DNA of 64,000 nucleotides from Hymenobacter siberiensis (GCF_018967845.1 NZ_JAHLZZ010000002.1:83722-147721); one strand, 5' to 3'. Positions 35,921-45,232 are shown, counted from the first letter of the stretch. A program made the numbers and translations. The notes: a model not told the origin generated them from the sequence alone.

Positions 35921-36033
35921 ATTTCATAAGTTGTTAACTTGTGATAAACCCGATTTTAATCAGTGGGTTACATAAAACAAACTCATCCCGAAGCAAACAT
36001 CGCCCACCACTGACCTGCCGATACCTCGACGAT

Positions 36034-36490
36034 TTATTTGGGCGGACCGAATGGTGCCCCCTCAGGCGGCGGGCCGCCGGGGCCACCCCGCTGGCCGGAA
36101 CGCTGCTCGTCCGGTCCCGGCCCTTGTCCCGGCTGCTGCAGGCGGCGCGGTAGGATGGGGGCCAGCTGTTGCCAACGGGGCAGTTGCGCTGGCGTGAGCA
36201 GGTGGCCCAGGGCGGCAAAGTGGGCGTAGGTGAGGGAGTCGGTCTGGCGCTGCAAACCGCCGATGCGGGCCAGCAGCGCGGGCGAATAGCTCCTAGCGCA
36301 ACGTGCTGAACTGCTGGTGCTGCGAGGCCGTCAGCTTTAGCTCGCTTACCAAGGTGGCGACCACGGGACTGGCGCCTTGGTGCAGCAGGGCCTGGTGGCT
36401 GGGCCACCCGAACCAGAGCATCGTCAGCAGGCCCACGTTGAGCAGGCCCATAACCAGCACAAGCAACGACAAAATTCGGGTTTTAGTCAC
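36034..36490 (-). pseudogene. LTxxQ-motif periplasmic protein (Spy/CpxP type), frameshifted
   Basis: The minus strand first encodes a membrane/signal segment (ILSLLVLVMGLLNVGLLTMLWF) and VSELKLTASQHQQFSTLR, then stops. In another frame it continues YSPALLARIGGLQRQTDS to HLLTPAQLPRWQQL and a Pro/Gly-rich tail. The two LTxxQ motifs (LTASQ, LTPAQ) and the anchor identify a Spy/CpxP-like metal or envelope-stress chaperone/sensor of about 150 residues. Removing one T near 36289 joins the frames as TLRRSYSPALL. These genes often sit with metal-efflux or ECF-sigma genes; here no such partner is adjacent. Confidence 0.65.
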
Positions 36491-36740
36491 GGTTCAAGGG
36501 CTGAGATTCGGTTGGTGTAGGGTAGTGAGGGGCAGCGGCCGGTACTGGTGCCAGCGTACAGCAGTCGGGGATGGCCAGCGGCCGGGCTTGCCGCGTAGCG
36601 TTGCAGCACGCACGCGCTGTCGGCGTCGGGCATCCTGGAGCCGGCCGTTTTCGAAGAATGTTCGCGTCCTGCCAGGGGTGCTATCAGAAAACGGAATAAA
36701 TAGTACGTTAAGGATTTTGACCGAAAGGGTGGCGCAAAAT

Positions 36741-37352
36741 TCACTCGGTCGACTTGGCTGCGGCGGCTTTTCGATGACTGTGAATGACGACGCCCCGGTG
36801 GCGCAGGTATTTATAGAGCGTAACCTTGGAGATGCGCAGGCGCTGAGCAATCTCGTTCACCCCGAGCTGCTGTTCGCGATAAAGCGTCTCAGCGACGATG
36901 GCCGTGCGTTCCGCTTCTTCCGATAGTCCCCGCCGGCGGCCGCCCACCCGGCCTCGCGCCCGGGCCGAGGCCAGCCCCGCGTGGGTGCGCTCGCGAATTA
37001 GCTCCCGCTCAAACTCGGCCAGGGAGGCGAACAGGTTAAATACGAGCCGCCCCTGGGCCGAGGTGGTGTTGATGGCATCGGTGAGCGAAACCAGGCCCAC
37101 GCCCCGAAACTCCAACTCTGCCACCATGTCGAGCAAGTGTTTCAGGGAGCGCCCCAACCGGTCGAGTTTATAAATGTAGACCGTGTCGCCAGGTCGCAGC
37201 CCCGCCAGCATCCGGTCGAGTTCAGGCCGTGCTTTGGTGGCCCCGGATGCTTTCTCCTGGAAGATGGTTTCACAGCCGGCCTTGTTCAGGGCGTCGAGTT
37301 GTAGTTCCAGGTTCTGGTCGCGGGTTGAGACGCGGGCGTAGCCGATATTCAT
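36741..37352 (-). CDS. Serine recombinase, resolvase/invertase family
   Basis: A 203-residue site-specific recombinase that would cut and rejoin DNA at paired short sites. The N-terminal catalytic domain begins MNIGYARVSTRDQNLELQLD with the nucleophile Ser at about residue 10. It continues with GATKARPELDRML, TVYIYKLDRLGRSLKHLL near 60 (catalytic Arg cluster) and EFERELIRERTHAGLASARARG near 115. The C-terminal helix-turn-helix (GVNEIAQRLRISKVTLYKYL) covers about 160-190. The length matches Tn3-type resolvases and phage invertases. No transposase of a Tn3 element is adjacent; it lies amid remnants, so it may be a stranded mobile gene. No invertible-site pair was identified. Confidence 0.92.
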   Translation of the reverse strand: MNIGYARVSTRDQNLELQLDALNKAGCETIFQEKASGATKARPELDRMLAGLRPGDTVYIYKLDRLGRSLKHLLDMVAELEFRGVGLVSLTDAINTTSAQGRLVFNLFASLAEFERELIRERTHAGLASARARGRVGGRRRGLSEEAERTAIVAETLYREQQLGVNEIAQRLRISKVTLYKYLRHRGVVIHSHRKAAAAKSTE

Positions 37353-37563
37353 CGTTAAAGTAGAGGGTTCTCATCACGAAGATACCCTTTGCTGTACTTA
37401 GATTGCTGAACAAGTTTTCTGAACCAATTCCGATAGCTTTGCCTGGCTTTTCTGGTAGCGCAACCTACTCGCTGTTTTATTCACTTAAACGAGGGTTTTA
37501 ATATTCAAGCACAAGACAACCTCGTTTTTCTGAGGCTCTCTTGCTCTACGGAGTAGCTTAGCC

Positions 37564-38686
37564 TTACGCGTGGACGGCTACCAAACGAGCCGGTTTCGCC
37601 ACTATGGCCGGCTGGCTCAGGCGGCGCAAGAGGCGGTAGTGCGAGCGCAGGGCCGACCCAAAGGAGGGGTTTTCCAGGTAGGGCAGCCCAAATTCGCGCG
37701 CCGTTTGCCGCACGATGGACGCCAGGGCCGGGTAGTGAATGTGGCACACGCGCGGAAACAGGTGGTACTCAATCTGGCGGTTCAGCCCCCCACAGAAGAA
37801 GCTGGCCAGCCCGTTGCGGGGCGCGAAGTTGGCCGTGGTCTGCAGCTGGTGCACGGCCCAGGCGTCCTGCATCGTGCCGCTGCCGTCGGGGGGTGGAAAA
37901 AGTCGTTCCTTCCACCACGTGCGCCAGTTGAAACACCAGGCCCATTACCACGCCCTCCACCAGATGCAGCACCAGAAAGCCAAGCAGCACCTGCCCCCAG
38001 GGCAGCGGCACTACTGCCAGGGGCAGGGCAATGAAGAGCAGGTAGTAGAGGGCTTTGTAACCGAACAGGTTGACGTACTCGCGGCGCAGGTGGTGGGAAA
38101 CGTGCGCCCCGATTTGGGCCTGACAAAACTTCACGTAGTCTTTGCGGAACAGCCACGAGAGGGATGCCAGCCCGTAGAGCGGCAAAGCGTAGAGGTGTTG
38201 GTAGCGCTGCCACGGCCGCCACAGCTCCTCGGGCGACAGGCGAATCAGGCCCGGCGCCACTTCAATGTCCTCGTCGTGCCCGGGAATGTTAGTATAGGTG
38301 TGGTGCACCACGTTGTGGGTGAGGTTCCACACGTAGGAATTGGCCCCCACCAGGTTGAAGAGCAGGCTGAAAACCTGGTTGACCCGCTTGTTGGCGGAGA
38401 ACGCGCCGTGCAGGGCATCGTGACAGATATTGAAGCCGATGCCGGCATTGCACGCGCCCAGCAGCTCGGTGGTCAGCACCAGCCAGAGGCCCGGGCTAAC
38501 CGGCCCGAACACAACCAGGCCATAGAGCAGGCAGAAACTCGCCAGAAAGAAGCTCGTTTTGGCCCACATGCGCCCGTTGGCGTGGCGCGAGAGCTACCGC
38601 GACTGAAAATAAGCATCCACCCGCTCGCGCAGGGTGGCGTAAAAAGTCGCACCGTTGGCGGTGGAGAATTTCAGGGAAGCAGCCAT
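37564..38686 (-). pseudogene. Membrane fatty-acid (acyl-CoA type) desaturase with nonsense and frameshift
   Basis: From ATG at 38686 (MAASLKFSTANGATFYATLR) the frame meets TAG at 38594-38596 after about 30 codons and then reads SRHANGRMWAKTSFFLASF. The membrane core keeps three histidine clusters: HDALHGAF, HNVVHHTYTN and RQIEYHLFP. A G6 run at 37888-37893 shifts the frame between TTFSTP and DGSGTMQDAWAV; G5 would restore it. The full protein would be about 373 residues, usual for Bacteroidota desaturases that introduce double bases into membrane acyl chains. Two separate lesions make it likely non-functional unless both are sequence errors. Confidence 0.82.
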
Positions 38687-38738
38687 AAGTAACGGCTGGC
38701 TCGCGCCAGCTTCTTGCGCTCAGAGTGGAGGTCGTCGC

Positions 38739-38950
38739 TTATTTAGTTAAGTGGAACACCGGCCCCAGCGCCAGGCGGTGCAGGCAGCGTTGCAGCACGG
38801 GACGAACCTGGCACAATTCGGATACACGCGCCCCGGCTGCGAATGACAAGCAGCTGCGCCACAAAGTGGTACACGCCCGGCAAGTGCGGCGCCAACAGTC
38901 CCCGACAATCGACGGCGAGGTGCACGGGCGGGGCAAGCAGCCGGCTCGTT
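38739..38950 (-). pseudogene. Frameshifted, start-less copy of the small hypothetical gene at 39640
   Basis: Highly similar in DNA to 39640-39870. One frame gives RLLAPPVHLAVDCRGLLA and VAQLLVIRSRGAC; after an extra base near 38819 the other gives LCQVRPVLQRCLHRLALG then PVFHLTK. There is no start codon in frame. It overlaps nothing and ends at TAA 38739-38741. With its paralogue it brackets the DUF4136 lipoprotein gene. Confidence 0.55.
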
Positions 38951-38986
38951 GCGTTGGTTACAGGCCTTGCGCGTGGTTGCGGGCGG

Positions 38987-39607
38987 CTACTTTACCTTAA
39001 TCGGAAACTGGTCCAGAATGTCTTTGGCCGATACGCTGAACTCGCTGCCCAGGCGGCCGGGGTCATTCACGGGGTCGGCCAGCGAGCCGCGCCACACGAG
39101 GTTGTTAGTGCGGCGGTCGATGAAGTCGATAATGAGCGTACCCTGGGTGTACTGCTCCGTATGCTGCTGCTGGTAGTAAGGCCGCTGGTAGTAAGCGGGC
39201 GAATACCAATAGCCGTAGTTGATGGGCAGATACGCCCCGTGGTAGCCCACGGAGTAAGGGTAGGCAAAGTTCGCCCCTGGGTAGGCGTTACGATAAACCG
39301 TGCGCTCCGCTTCATCGATGTAGGTGTGGGTCGTAATAAGAAGGTCAGGATTGTTGTCTACCTGCCGCAGGCCACGCCTGGCCAGCTCACCGCCAATTAC
39401 CTGCTTAATATGGTCCTGGGCAATGGGACTGCGCAACAACGGATTTTGGTTGCCGTTGGTTTTCACTTGCGTCTCGGCAAAGTCGAAGGTGCGGTACTTA
39501 CTGAAGTTGACATTATCGCGCTGCTCTACATTAACGCCGGAAATAGCGGTACAGCCGCTCAGCCCACCGCTCAATGCAAGCGCGAGGCCTATGAGAAAAT
39601 ATTTCAT
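38987..39607 (-). CDS. DUF4136 lipoprotein (first of two)
   Basis: A 206-residue predicted lipoprotein. The signal peptide ends in the lipobox LSGC (GLALALSGGLSGCTAIS). The DUF4136 fold is indicated by NFSKYRTFDFAETQ after the lipid anchor, LARRGLRQVDNNPDLLITTH in the middle and LIIDFIDRRTNNLVWRGSLAD near the end. A Tyr-rich loop (YGYWYSPAYYQRPYYQQQ) separates the halves. Function of the family is unknown. A second, divergent DUF4136 protein is at 45826. Confidence 0.88.
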   Translation of the reverse strand: MKYFLIGLALALSGGLSGCTAISGVNVEQRDNVNFSKYRTFDFAETQVKTNGNQNPLLRSPIAQDHIKQVIGGELARRGLRQVDNNPDLLITTHTYIDEAERTVYRNAYPGANFAYPYSVGYHGAYLPINYGYWYSPAYYQRPYYQQQHTEQYTQGTLIIDFIDRRTNNLVWRGSLADPVNDPGRLGSEFSVSAKDILDQFPIKVK

Positions 39608-39639
39608 TGAGAAAGGAATGAAGTGAAAGAATTACTTGA

Positions 39640-39954
39640 CTACTGCCTGTTTTGGATAGCCTCTAAGTGAAACACCGGCCCCAGCGCCAACAGGTGCAGG
39701 CAGCGGTGCAACACGGGATGGACCTGGCATAATTGGATGCACGTGCCCCGGCTGCGGATGACCAGCAGCTGCGCCACAAAGCGACACACGCCCTGCGGGT
39801 GCGGCACCAGCTGCTCCCGACAATCGACGGAGAGGTGCGCCGGCGGGGCGAGCAGCAGGCACGCCAGCTGTTTGGGCGTTAAGCCAGGCAGGTACAGGGG
39901 CTTCTGCGCCACGGTGGTGGCGGGTAGGGCCGCGGCAGGAGAGGAGATTTTCAT
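39640..39954 (-). CDS. Small conserved-looking hypothetical protein (intact paralogue)
   Basis: A 104-residue protein I do not recognise. It starts MKISSPAAALPATTVAQK and contains LTPKQLACLLLAPPAHLSV, DCREQLVPHPQGVCRFVAQL and CQVHPVLHRCLHLLALG. Cys and His are frequent. Coding is supported by a decayed paralogue 0.9 kb away whose differences include many silent-type changes. A SMART-like reading of the end (two helices) is all that can be said about structure. Function unknown. Confidence 0.5.
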   Translation of the reverse strand: MKISSPAAALPATTVAQKPLYLPGLTPKQLACLLLAPPAHLSVDCREQLVPHPQGVCRFVAQLLVIRSRGTCIQLCQVHPVLHRCLHLLALGPVFHLEAIQNRQ

Positions 39955-40061
39955 GGAAAAAGGATTAGACTAGCTCGCCAAAGTGAGTCGCGTGCAGCGT
40001 CGCACGAAAAGCTTAAAATGTGCTCACAACAGGCGCGACCTGGGCCGGGGCGGCCACCGGG

Positions 40062-40322
40062 TTAGCGGGCAGCATTGGCCTGGGCCGCCCGGATGGACGC
40101 CCCTACCGTTGGGCGGCCTACAAAAGGCACCGGCTGGCCTGCGGAAGCCGATGGAGCGGCCGAGTCGGCGGCGGCCGTTTGGGGAGGGGCAGCTGCAGCT
40201 ACCTTGCCGGGCGGCAGGTTGGCAGGGGGAGCCGGAGAGGCCGGCGAGCCGTTGCAGGCTACCACCAGCAGGCTGACCCCGGTCCAGAGCAAAGTAATAG
40301 GCCCTAAATACTTGGTAACCAT
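40062..40322 (-). CDS. Small predicted lipoprotein
   Basis: An 86-residue protein. The N terminus is a hydrophobic signal (LGPITLLWTGVSLLVVAC) with a lipobox-like VVAC. The mature part is low-complexity Pro/Ala-rich (SPASPAPPANLPPGK, AAADSAAPSASAG) and then VPFVGRPTVGASIRA. Probably a surface or periplasmic lipoprotein of unknown role. No enzyme domain is visible. Confidence 0.5.
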   Translation of the reverse strand: MVTKYLGPITLLWTGVSLLVVACNGSPASPAPPANLPPGKVAAAAPPQTAAADSAAPSASAGQPVPFVGRPTVGASIRAAQANAAR

Positions 40323-40624
40323 AAAGTATCAGAGGAATGGCAGAAGCCGCCAGGGTGCGGGGCAACCAGTGAAGTCCGATACGGCGCAGTAAACCCTCGC
40401 AGCGCCGTATCGGACAGGTCAAAAGTAGCGGCAGCCCCTACCGTGGTGCCATGAGCCAGCTTATGATACCAGATAATCCTCCTCATGCCGGCCTTACAAA
40501 AGGCCGCGCCGCGTACTCCCGCTTCCGGGCCGGGAGCCCCGCCATTAGCACGACTTACTTGCTAGTTTCCAGATAGTTACGCGGGTGATGGGCTGGTACC
40601 GCTGAAAAGCAGGCTGGTTGCGCC

Positions 40625-40960
40625 TTAGGCTACCGCCGGGCCGCTGGCAGCCGGGCGCAAACGGCCCAGCAGCTGCTCGGCCAGCAACTCCTCTTCGGGT
40701 AGGCCTGGCTGCCGCCACAGCTCCTGGCCCTGTTGCACGAGCACGCACATGGGCAGCCCGGCCGGCTGGAAGCTGCGCACCACGTCGGGGTGGCTGGCCT
40801 CGTCCACCACGAGTACGAAAATGGCGGCCCCCAGGCGGCGTTGGAGCGCTGCCAGCCGGTGCTGGGTAGCCTCCACCCCGGCGCTGCCTACCAGCGGCAG
40901 CAGCACCAGCAGCACGGCGGCGGCCAACGGGGGAAGGGATACGAGGGGGCGAAGTGGCAT
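40625..40960 (-). CDS. Thioredoxin-fold-like exported protein without CxxC
   Basis: About 112 residues from ATG at 40960. A hydrophobic N-terminal segment (LPPLAAAVLLVLLPLVGSA) serves as signal or anchor. The rest, HRLAALQRRLGAAIFVLVVDE then PDVVRSFQPAGLPMCVLVQQ and GQELWRQPGLPEEELLAEQL, follows the order of a thioredoxin-fold (beta strand, SF-x-P-x-x-LP-x-x-VL, then G-x-L/W-x-x-xG). The cis-Pro-like LPMCVL is kept but no redox CxxC is present, so a redox role is unlikely. A longer frame to 41098 adds unlikely sequence. Confidence 0.55.
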   Translation of the reverse strand: MPLRPLVSLPPLAAAVLLVLLPLVGSAGVEATQHRLAALQRRLGAAIFVLVVDEASHPDVVRSFQPAGLPMCVLVQQGQELWRQPGLPEEELLAEQLLGRLRPAASGPAVA

Positions 40961-41147
40961 GGAGAAGGCCCACCAGGGGCACAAATTCAAAGGTAGGCCG
41001 CCGCTGTGGCCGCTCCCATGAGGCAGGTTATGCCGCAGGCTAATGCTCGTTATGCCGGCTATCGGGGCGGTAGCCGCGTATAAGCAACAGATTATCACAT
41101 ATACTCTTTAAGCGCCAGCCGTACGCGTGCCGGTTTTCCTGCGATTT

Positions 41148-42839
41148 ATGGCTGCCACTAACCCCTTGCTGCCCCCCGGCGCGGCCTTTCCGGCCGAGCT
41201 ACTGCCCGCGTTGCTGGACGTATCACTGGCGGCGGTGCTGCTGCTGCGCCCGGTGTACGCGCCGGGCGGGGGCGAGCCGGCCGATTTTGCGGTGGAGTAC
41301 CTGAGCCCGGCCGCGCAGCGCAACTGGGGGCAGCCCGAGCGGCCGGGGGGCACCCTGCTGAAGTATTTCCCGCACCTGCCAGCCAGTGGGGTCCTGGATT
41401 TTTACCGCCAGGTCTTCGAAACCGACACGCCCGGCCGCTACGAAGTCCATTCCCAGACCAATGGCTTCGATAGCTATTTCTACGTGGCCGCCCGGCGACA
41501 GGGGCCGTGGCTGCTAGTGAGCTTTACTGACACGGCCGAGCAGCCCCGCAGCGCCCTAGAGAAGGCCCTGCGCGAAAGCCAGGCGCGCGAACGGGCGGCC
41601 GGGGCCACGGCCGAAGCCCAGCGCCAGCGCCTGCTGGGCCTCATCGGGCAGGCACCGGTGGTAATTGCCGTGCTGCAAGGTCCCACGCATGTCATTGAAC
41701 TGGCCAACGAGGGCTTCCGGCGGGCCTTTGGCCACCGCCCGCTGGTGGGGCGCACCTGCCGCGCGGCTGCCCCCGAGCTGGCCGACCAGCACCTGTTCGA
41801 GCACCTCGACGCGGTGTACCGCACGGGTGAGACCTTTCGGGCCAGCGAAATGCTCGTGCACCTCGACCAGACCAACTCGGGCAAGCTCGACCCGTTTTAC
41901 TACAACTTCGTGTACCAGACCACCCGCGAGGCGACCGGAGAAGTGAGCGGCGTGCTCATCATCGCCACCGACGTGACCGCGCTGGTGCTGGCCCGCCAGC
42001 GGGTGCAGGCCCTCAACGAGGAGCTGCATCTGAGCAACGCCGAGCTAGAACACCAAGTAACCGACCGTACCCACGCCCTGCTCGTGACGCTGCAGCAGCT
42101 GGAGCGCCGGGGCCGCGAGCTGACCCAGGCCCTTGCCGCCGAGCAGGCGCTGGGCGAGCTGAAATCGCGCTTCGTGAGCATGGCTTCGCACGAGTTTCGC
42201 ACGCCCCTCACGGTGGTACTCACCTCGGCCGACCTCATTGCCGACTACCCCACCGCCGACCAGCAGCCCGACCGCCTGCGGCACGTGGCGCACATTCGCA
42301 CGGCCGTGGAGCACCTCAACGACCTGCTGGAAGAATTCCTGTCGGCCGACCGCCTGGAGGAAGGCAAGCTCGTGGCCCACCCCGCCGACTGCGACCCGGC
42401 CGCCCTGCTGGCCGAAACCGTGGCCGCCGTGCAGGGCCTGCGCAAGGCCGGCCAGACCATTGTGGTGCAGGCCTACGACGGTACCATTCGGCTCGATGAT
42501 TCGCTGCTGCGCAAAATTCTGCTCAACCTGCTGTCCAATGCCCTCAAGTATTCCGGCGAAAACACCGTGGTGACCGTGGCGATGGAGTACCGAAATAATG
42601 AGCTGCTGCTTAAGGTTCAGGACCAGGGCATCGGCATTTCGCCGGCCGACCAAGAGCACTTGTTCGAGCGGTTTTTTCGGGCCCACAATGCCACCGAGCT
42701 GCCCGGCACCGGGCTGGGCCTTTTCATTATTGCCAAGTACCTGGAGCTGATGGACGGCCACATTGCCCTGCACAGCGAGCTGGGCGTGGGCACCACCTTC
42801 ACCGTTACCATTCCCTATGCCGACCATTCTGCTGATTGA
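41148..42839 (+). CDS. PAS-domain sensor histidine kinase (soluble)
   Basis: A 563-residue kinase without membrane segments. Two PAS-type domains (about 20-140 and 165-290; the second begins LIGQAPVVIAVLQGPTHVIE), a coiled coil (LNEELHLSNAELEHQVTDRT) and HisKA with MASHEFRTPLTVV near 346 precede the ATPase domain (LLNLLSNALKYSGENT, DQGIGISPAD, LPGTGLGLFIIAKYL). The ATG at 41148 is preferred to the GTG at 41127. It overlaps the downstream receiver-CRP gene by 23 bases, so the two are translationally coupled and presumably form a cognate pair. Confidence 0.92.
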   Translation: MAATNPLLPPGAAFPAELLPALLDVSLAAVLLLRPVYAPGGGEPADFAVEYLSPAAQRNWGQPERPGGTLLKYFPHLPASGVLDFYRQVFETDTPGRYEVHSQTNGFDSYFYVAARRQGPWLLVSFTDTAEQPRSALEKALRESQARERAAGATAEAQRQRLLGLIGQAPVVIAVLQGPTHVIELANEGFRRAFGHRPLVGRTCRAAAPELADQHLFEHLDAVYRTGETFRASEMLVHLDQTNSGKLDPFYYNFVYQTTREATGEVSGVLIIATDVTALVLARQRVQALNEELHLSNAELEHQVTDRTHALLVTLQQLERRGRELTQALAAEQALGELKSRFVSMASHEFRTPLTVVLTSADLIADYPTADQQPDRLRHVAHIRTAVEHLNDLLEEFLSADRLEEGKLVAHPADCDPAALLAETVAAVQGLRKAGQTIVVQAYDGTIRLDDSLLRKILLNLLSNALKYSGENTVVTVAMEYRNNELLLKVQDQGIGISPADQEHLFERFFRAHNATELPGTGLGLFIIAKYLELMDGHIALHSELGVGTTFTVTIPYADHSAD

Positions 42840-43869
42840 CGACAACGCCCTCATTCGCGCCAACACGGCCGAGCTGCTGAAGCTGGCCGGCTACGCGGTG
42901 CTGGTGGCCGAAAACGGCCAGCTGGGCGTCGCGCTGGCCCTGGAAACCCGGCCCGACCTGGTGGTGTGCGACATCATGATGCCGGTGCTGGACGGCTACG
43001 GCGTGCTCCAGATTTTCAACCAGAACGAGCGGCTGGCGGGCGTACCCTTCATCTTCCTCACCGCCAAAACCGAGCGTGCCGACCTGCGCCGGGGCATGGA
43101 GCTGGGGGCCGACGACTACCTCACCAAGCCCTTCAACAAGGCCGAGCTGCTGAGCGCCATCGGGGGCCGGCTGGCCCGCTTCCGCCACCTGCGCCCCGAC
43201 TACGACCTGCAGGCCGGGGGCTGGTGCGAGTTTCTGGCCGATGCCCGCGTGGTGGGCCAGCTCGACGGGCTGGCCCAACAGCAGAAAGGGCACGCCTTCC
43301 GCAAGAAGCAGGACATTTTCCAGGCCGGCGACGAGCCCCTGCGGGCCTACCTGGTGCGCAGCGGCCGGGTGAAAACGCTGCACAACACGGCGGCCGGCAA
43401 GGAGCTGATTACCGAGTTTTACGGCCCTGGCGAGTTCTTCGGCTATCTGCCCCTGTTCGACGGCACCCCGCATTCCGACACCGCCGTGACGGTGGAAGAC
43501 ACCGAGCTGGTGTACCTGCCGCAGGCCGATTTTATGGCCCTGCTGCTGCGCAACCCCGACGTTAGCCAGCAGTTTATCCGGCTGCTGGCCGGCCGGGTGC
43601 GGGCCCGCGAATTGCAGCTGGTGGGCATGGCCTACGCTTCGTTGCGCCGCCGCGTGGCCGATGCCCTGCTGCACCTGCACGCCCGCGCCGATGCCGACCC
43701 GGCGGCGGGCATCACCATTACCCGCGAGGATTTATCGGCCCTGGTGGGCACGCCCCCCGAGTCGCTAAGCCGCACGCTCAACGAGTTTCGGCAGGAGGGC
43801 CTGGTGGAGCTCACGCCCGGCAACGTGCGCCTGCTGCACCCCGACCAGCTGCGCCGGGGGAAGTGGTAA
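42817..43869 (+). CDS. Receiver domain fused to CRP/FNR-type regulator
   Basis: A 350-residue transcription regulator. The receiver domain (1-120) starts ILLIDDNALIRANTAELLK, with phospho-acceptor Asp in VVCDIMMPVLDGYG near 52 and Lys in YLTKPFN near 102. A cyclic-nucleotide-binding-like beta barrel (about 155-260) includes AYLVRSGRVKTLHN and FFGYLPLFDGTPHSDTAV. The C-terminal winged helix (SLRRRVADALLHLHARAD, then LVGTPPESLSRTLNEFRQEG) covers about 270-340. ATG at 42817 lies inside the kinase gene. Phosphorylation by that kinase is the obvious input; whether a nucleotide also binds cannot be told. Confidence 0.92.
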   Translation: MPTILLIDDNALIRANTAELLKLAGYAVLVAENGQLGVALALETRPDLVVCDIMMPVLDGYGVLQIFNQNERLAGVPFIFLTAKTERADLRRGMELGADDYLTKPFNKAELLSAIGGRLARFRHLRPDYDLQAGGWCEFLADARVVGQLDGLAQQQKGHAFRKKQDIFQAGDEPLRAYLVRSGRVKTLHNTAAGKELITEFYGPGEFFGYLPLFDGTPHSDTAVTVEDTELVYLPQADFMALLLRNPDVSQQFIRLLAGRVRARELQLVGMAYASLRRRVADALLHLHARADADPAAGITITREDLSALVGTPPESLSRTLNEFRQEGLVELTPGNVRLLHPDQLRRGKW

Positions 43870-44216
43870 TGGTTTAGTATTTTGGCTACTTATTTTATTA
43901 TGAGGTAAATGGCTCAAATATTCTCGTCGCTGAGCGCCCTACTCCCCAATGAGCATGATGCCGGTAATGCGGCGGCTTAAGCAAACTCATGGCGCGGCAT
44001 GAAGTATCTCATGGCCTGCCGGCAGATGGTGCCGGACCTTTGACCTACTTCCATTATCGGGGTATCGGCCGTGTTTTCCCCGCTTCCTTTTCCTGGCCGG
44101 GTGCCCTTGTGTGTGGGTTTTCAAACGAATAGCCAGGTGCCGATTGGGACTTGGCCGGGCAGCGCCTAGTCGATTTGGCACTACTCAATACCTTTCACCT
44201 CTTTACTATTTCTGAC
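43870..44216. other. Intergenic region before the YsnF/AvaK genes
   Basis: About 350 bases with no gene, no strong hairpin and no clear promoter pair. Confidence 0.4.
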
Positions 44217-45050
44217 ATGAAAAACCAAACCGTAATTGGCATCTTCAATACTGCTACCGAAGCCAAACAGGCTGTGCAGGAACTTAAAAGCGCCGGCTTC
44301 GAGCTGGATTTCGTGGACGTTTCGCAGGCCTCGTCGAGCGACGCAGGCAGCAACAACTCCTCCACCAACGGCAAAGCTGCCGGTCGCACCAGCGATAATG
44401 TCGGCGGCTTCTTTAGCTCACTTTTCGGCAGCAACAGCGACGAGGCCCATACCTACGCCGAAGTGACCCGCAGCGGCAATTCGCTGGTAACGGCACAAGT
44501 CGACACGGCCGAGCAGGCCCGCAAAGCCGCTGATATTCTGGATAATGCCGGCGCAATCGACGTGGATAGCAAAGCTATCGAGTATGGCGTAAAGAACAGT
44601 TACACCGCCGGCCGCGACGGCAGCAAGCGCGACCAAGCCGACGGCATGACGGCCAAGGTCATCGAAGAAAAGCTGAACGTGGGCAAGCGCACCGAGCAAA
44701 CCGGCGGCGTGCGCCTGCGCTCGCGCATCGTGGAAAAGCCCGTGGAAGCCAGCGTGCGCCTGCGCGAAGAGCACGTGACGGTGCAGCGTACCCCCGTGAA
44801 CCGCCCCGCCACGGATGCTGATTTCAAGACCTTTAAGGAAGGTGACGTGACCGTGACCGAAAGCGCCGAGCGCGCCGTGGTAGCCAAACAAGCCCGCGTG
44901 GTGGAAGAAGTGTCGCTGGGCAAGCGGGTAACCGAGCGGGAGGAAACCGTCCGCGAAACGGTGCGCAACACCGAGGTGGACGTGGAGCAGATTCCGAGAA
45001 AGGAGAACAGCGGCTACGCTAACCAGCCGGGCAATCCCAAAAATACCTAA
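44217..45050 (+). CDS. YsnF/AvaK (DUF2382) stress protein with GsiB/17M-like N-terminal domain
   Basis: A 277-residue soluble, highly charged protein. The N-terminal domain (QTVIGIFNTATEAKQAVQEL) resembles general-stress 17M domains; a Ser/Asn/Gly linker and an anchor-free middle follow. The C-terminal DUF2382 (about 150-255) shows the paired beta-strand repeats VRLRSRIVEKPVEASVRLRE, EHVTVQRTPVNRPAT and VVEEVSLGKRVTEREETV. Start ATG at 44217 follows a Bacteroidota-like AT-rich leader. A second DUF2382 gene follows. Members are often induced by desiccation, oxidative or envelope stress; here that is inference. Confidence 0.85.
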   Translation: MKNQTVIGIFNTATEAKQAVQELKSAGFELDFVDVSQASSSDAGSNNSSTNGKAAGRTSDNVGGFFSSLFGSNSDEAHTYAEVTRSGNSLVTAQVDTAEQARKAADILDNAGAIDVDSKAIEYGVKNSYTAGRDGSKRDQADGMTAKVIEEKLNVGKRTEQTGGVRLRSRIVEKPVEASVRLREEHVTVQRTPVNRPATDADFKTFKEGDVTVTESAERAVVAKQARVVEEVSLGKRVTEREETVRETVRNTEVDVEQIPRKENSGYANQPGNPKNT

Positions 45051-45232
45051 CCGCTTTCTAACCACTAGCAATCTGATTCGGCTGTGGCTCCCCGCCGCAG
45101 CCGAATCTATTTCTCCGAAATCGTGGTGCCAACTGCCTCTGGCTCGTCCTCCCGACCACCAGTCAGTGCGGTAGTTGACTAGCGAACTTGTTGCCAGCCC
45201 TTTTCTCCACTCCGCACACATCCCGTCCGCCC

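Noticed and set aside
36741..37352. Serine recombinase as part of an invertible promoter or Tn3 transposon
   Set aside because: No flanking inverted recombination sites, no TnpA and no 38-bp ends were found in this window.
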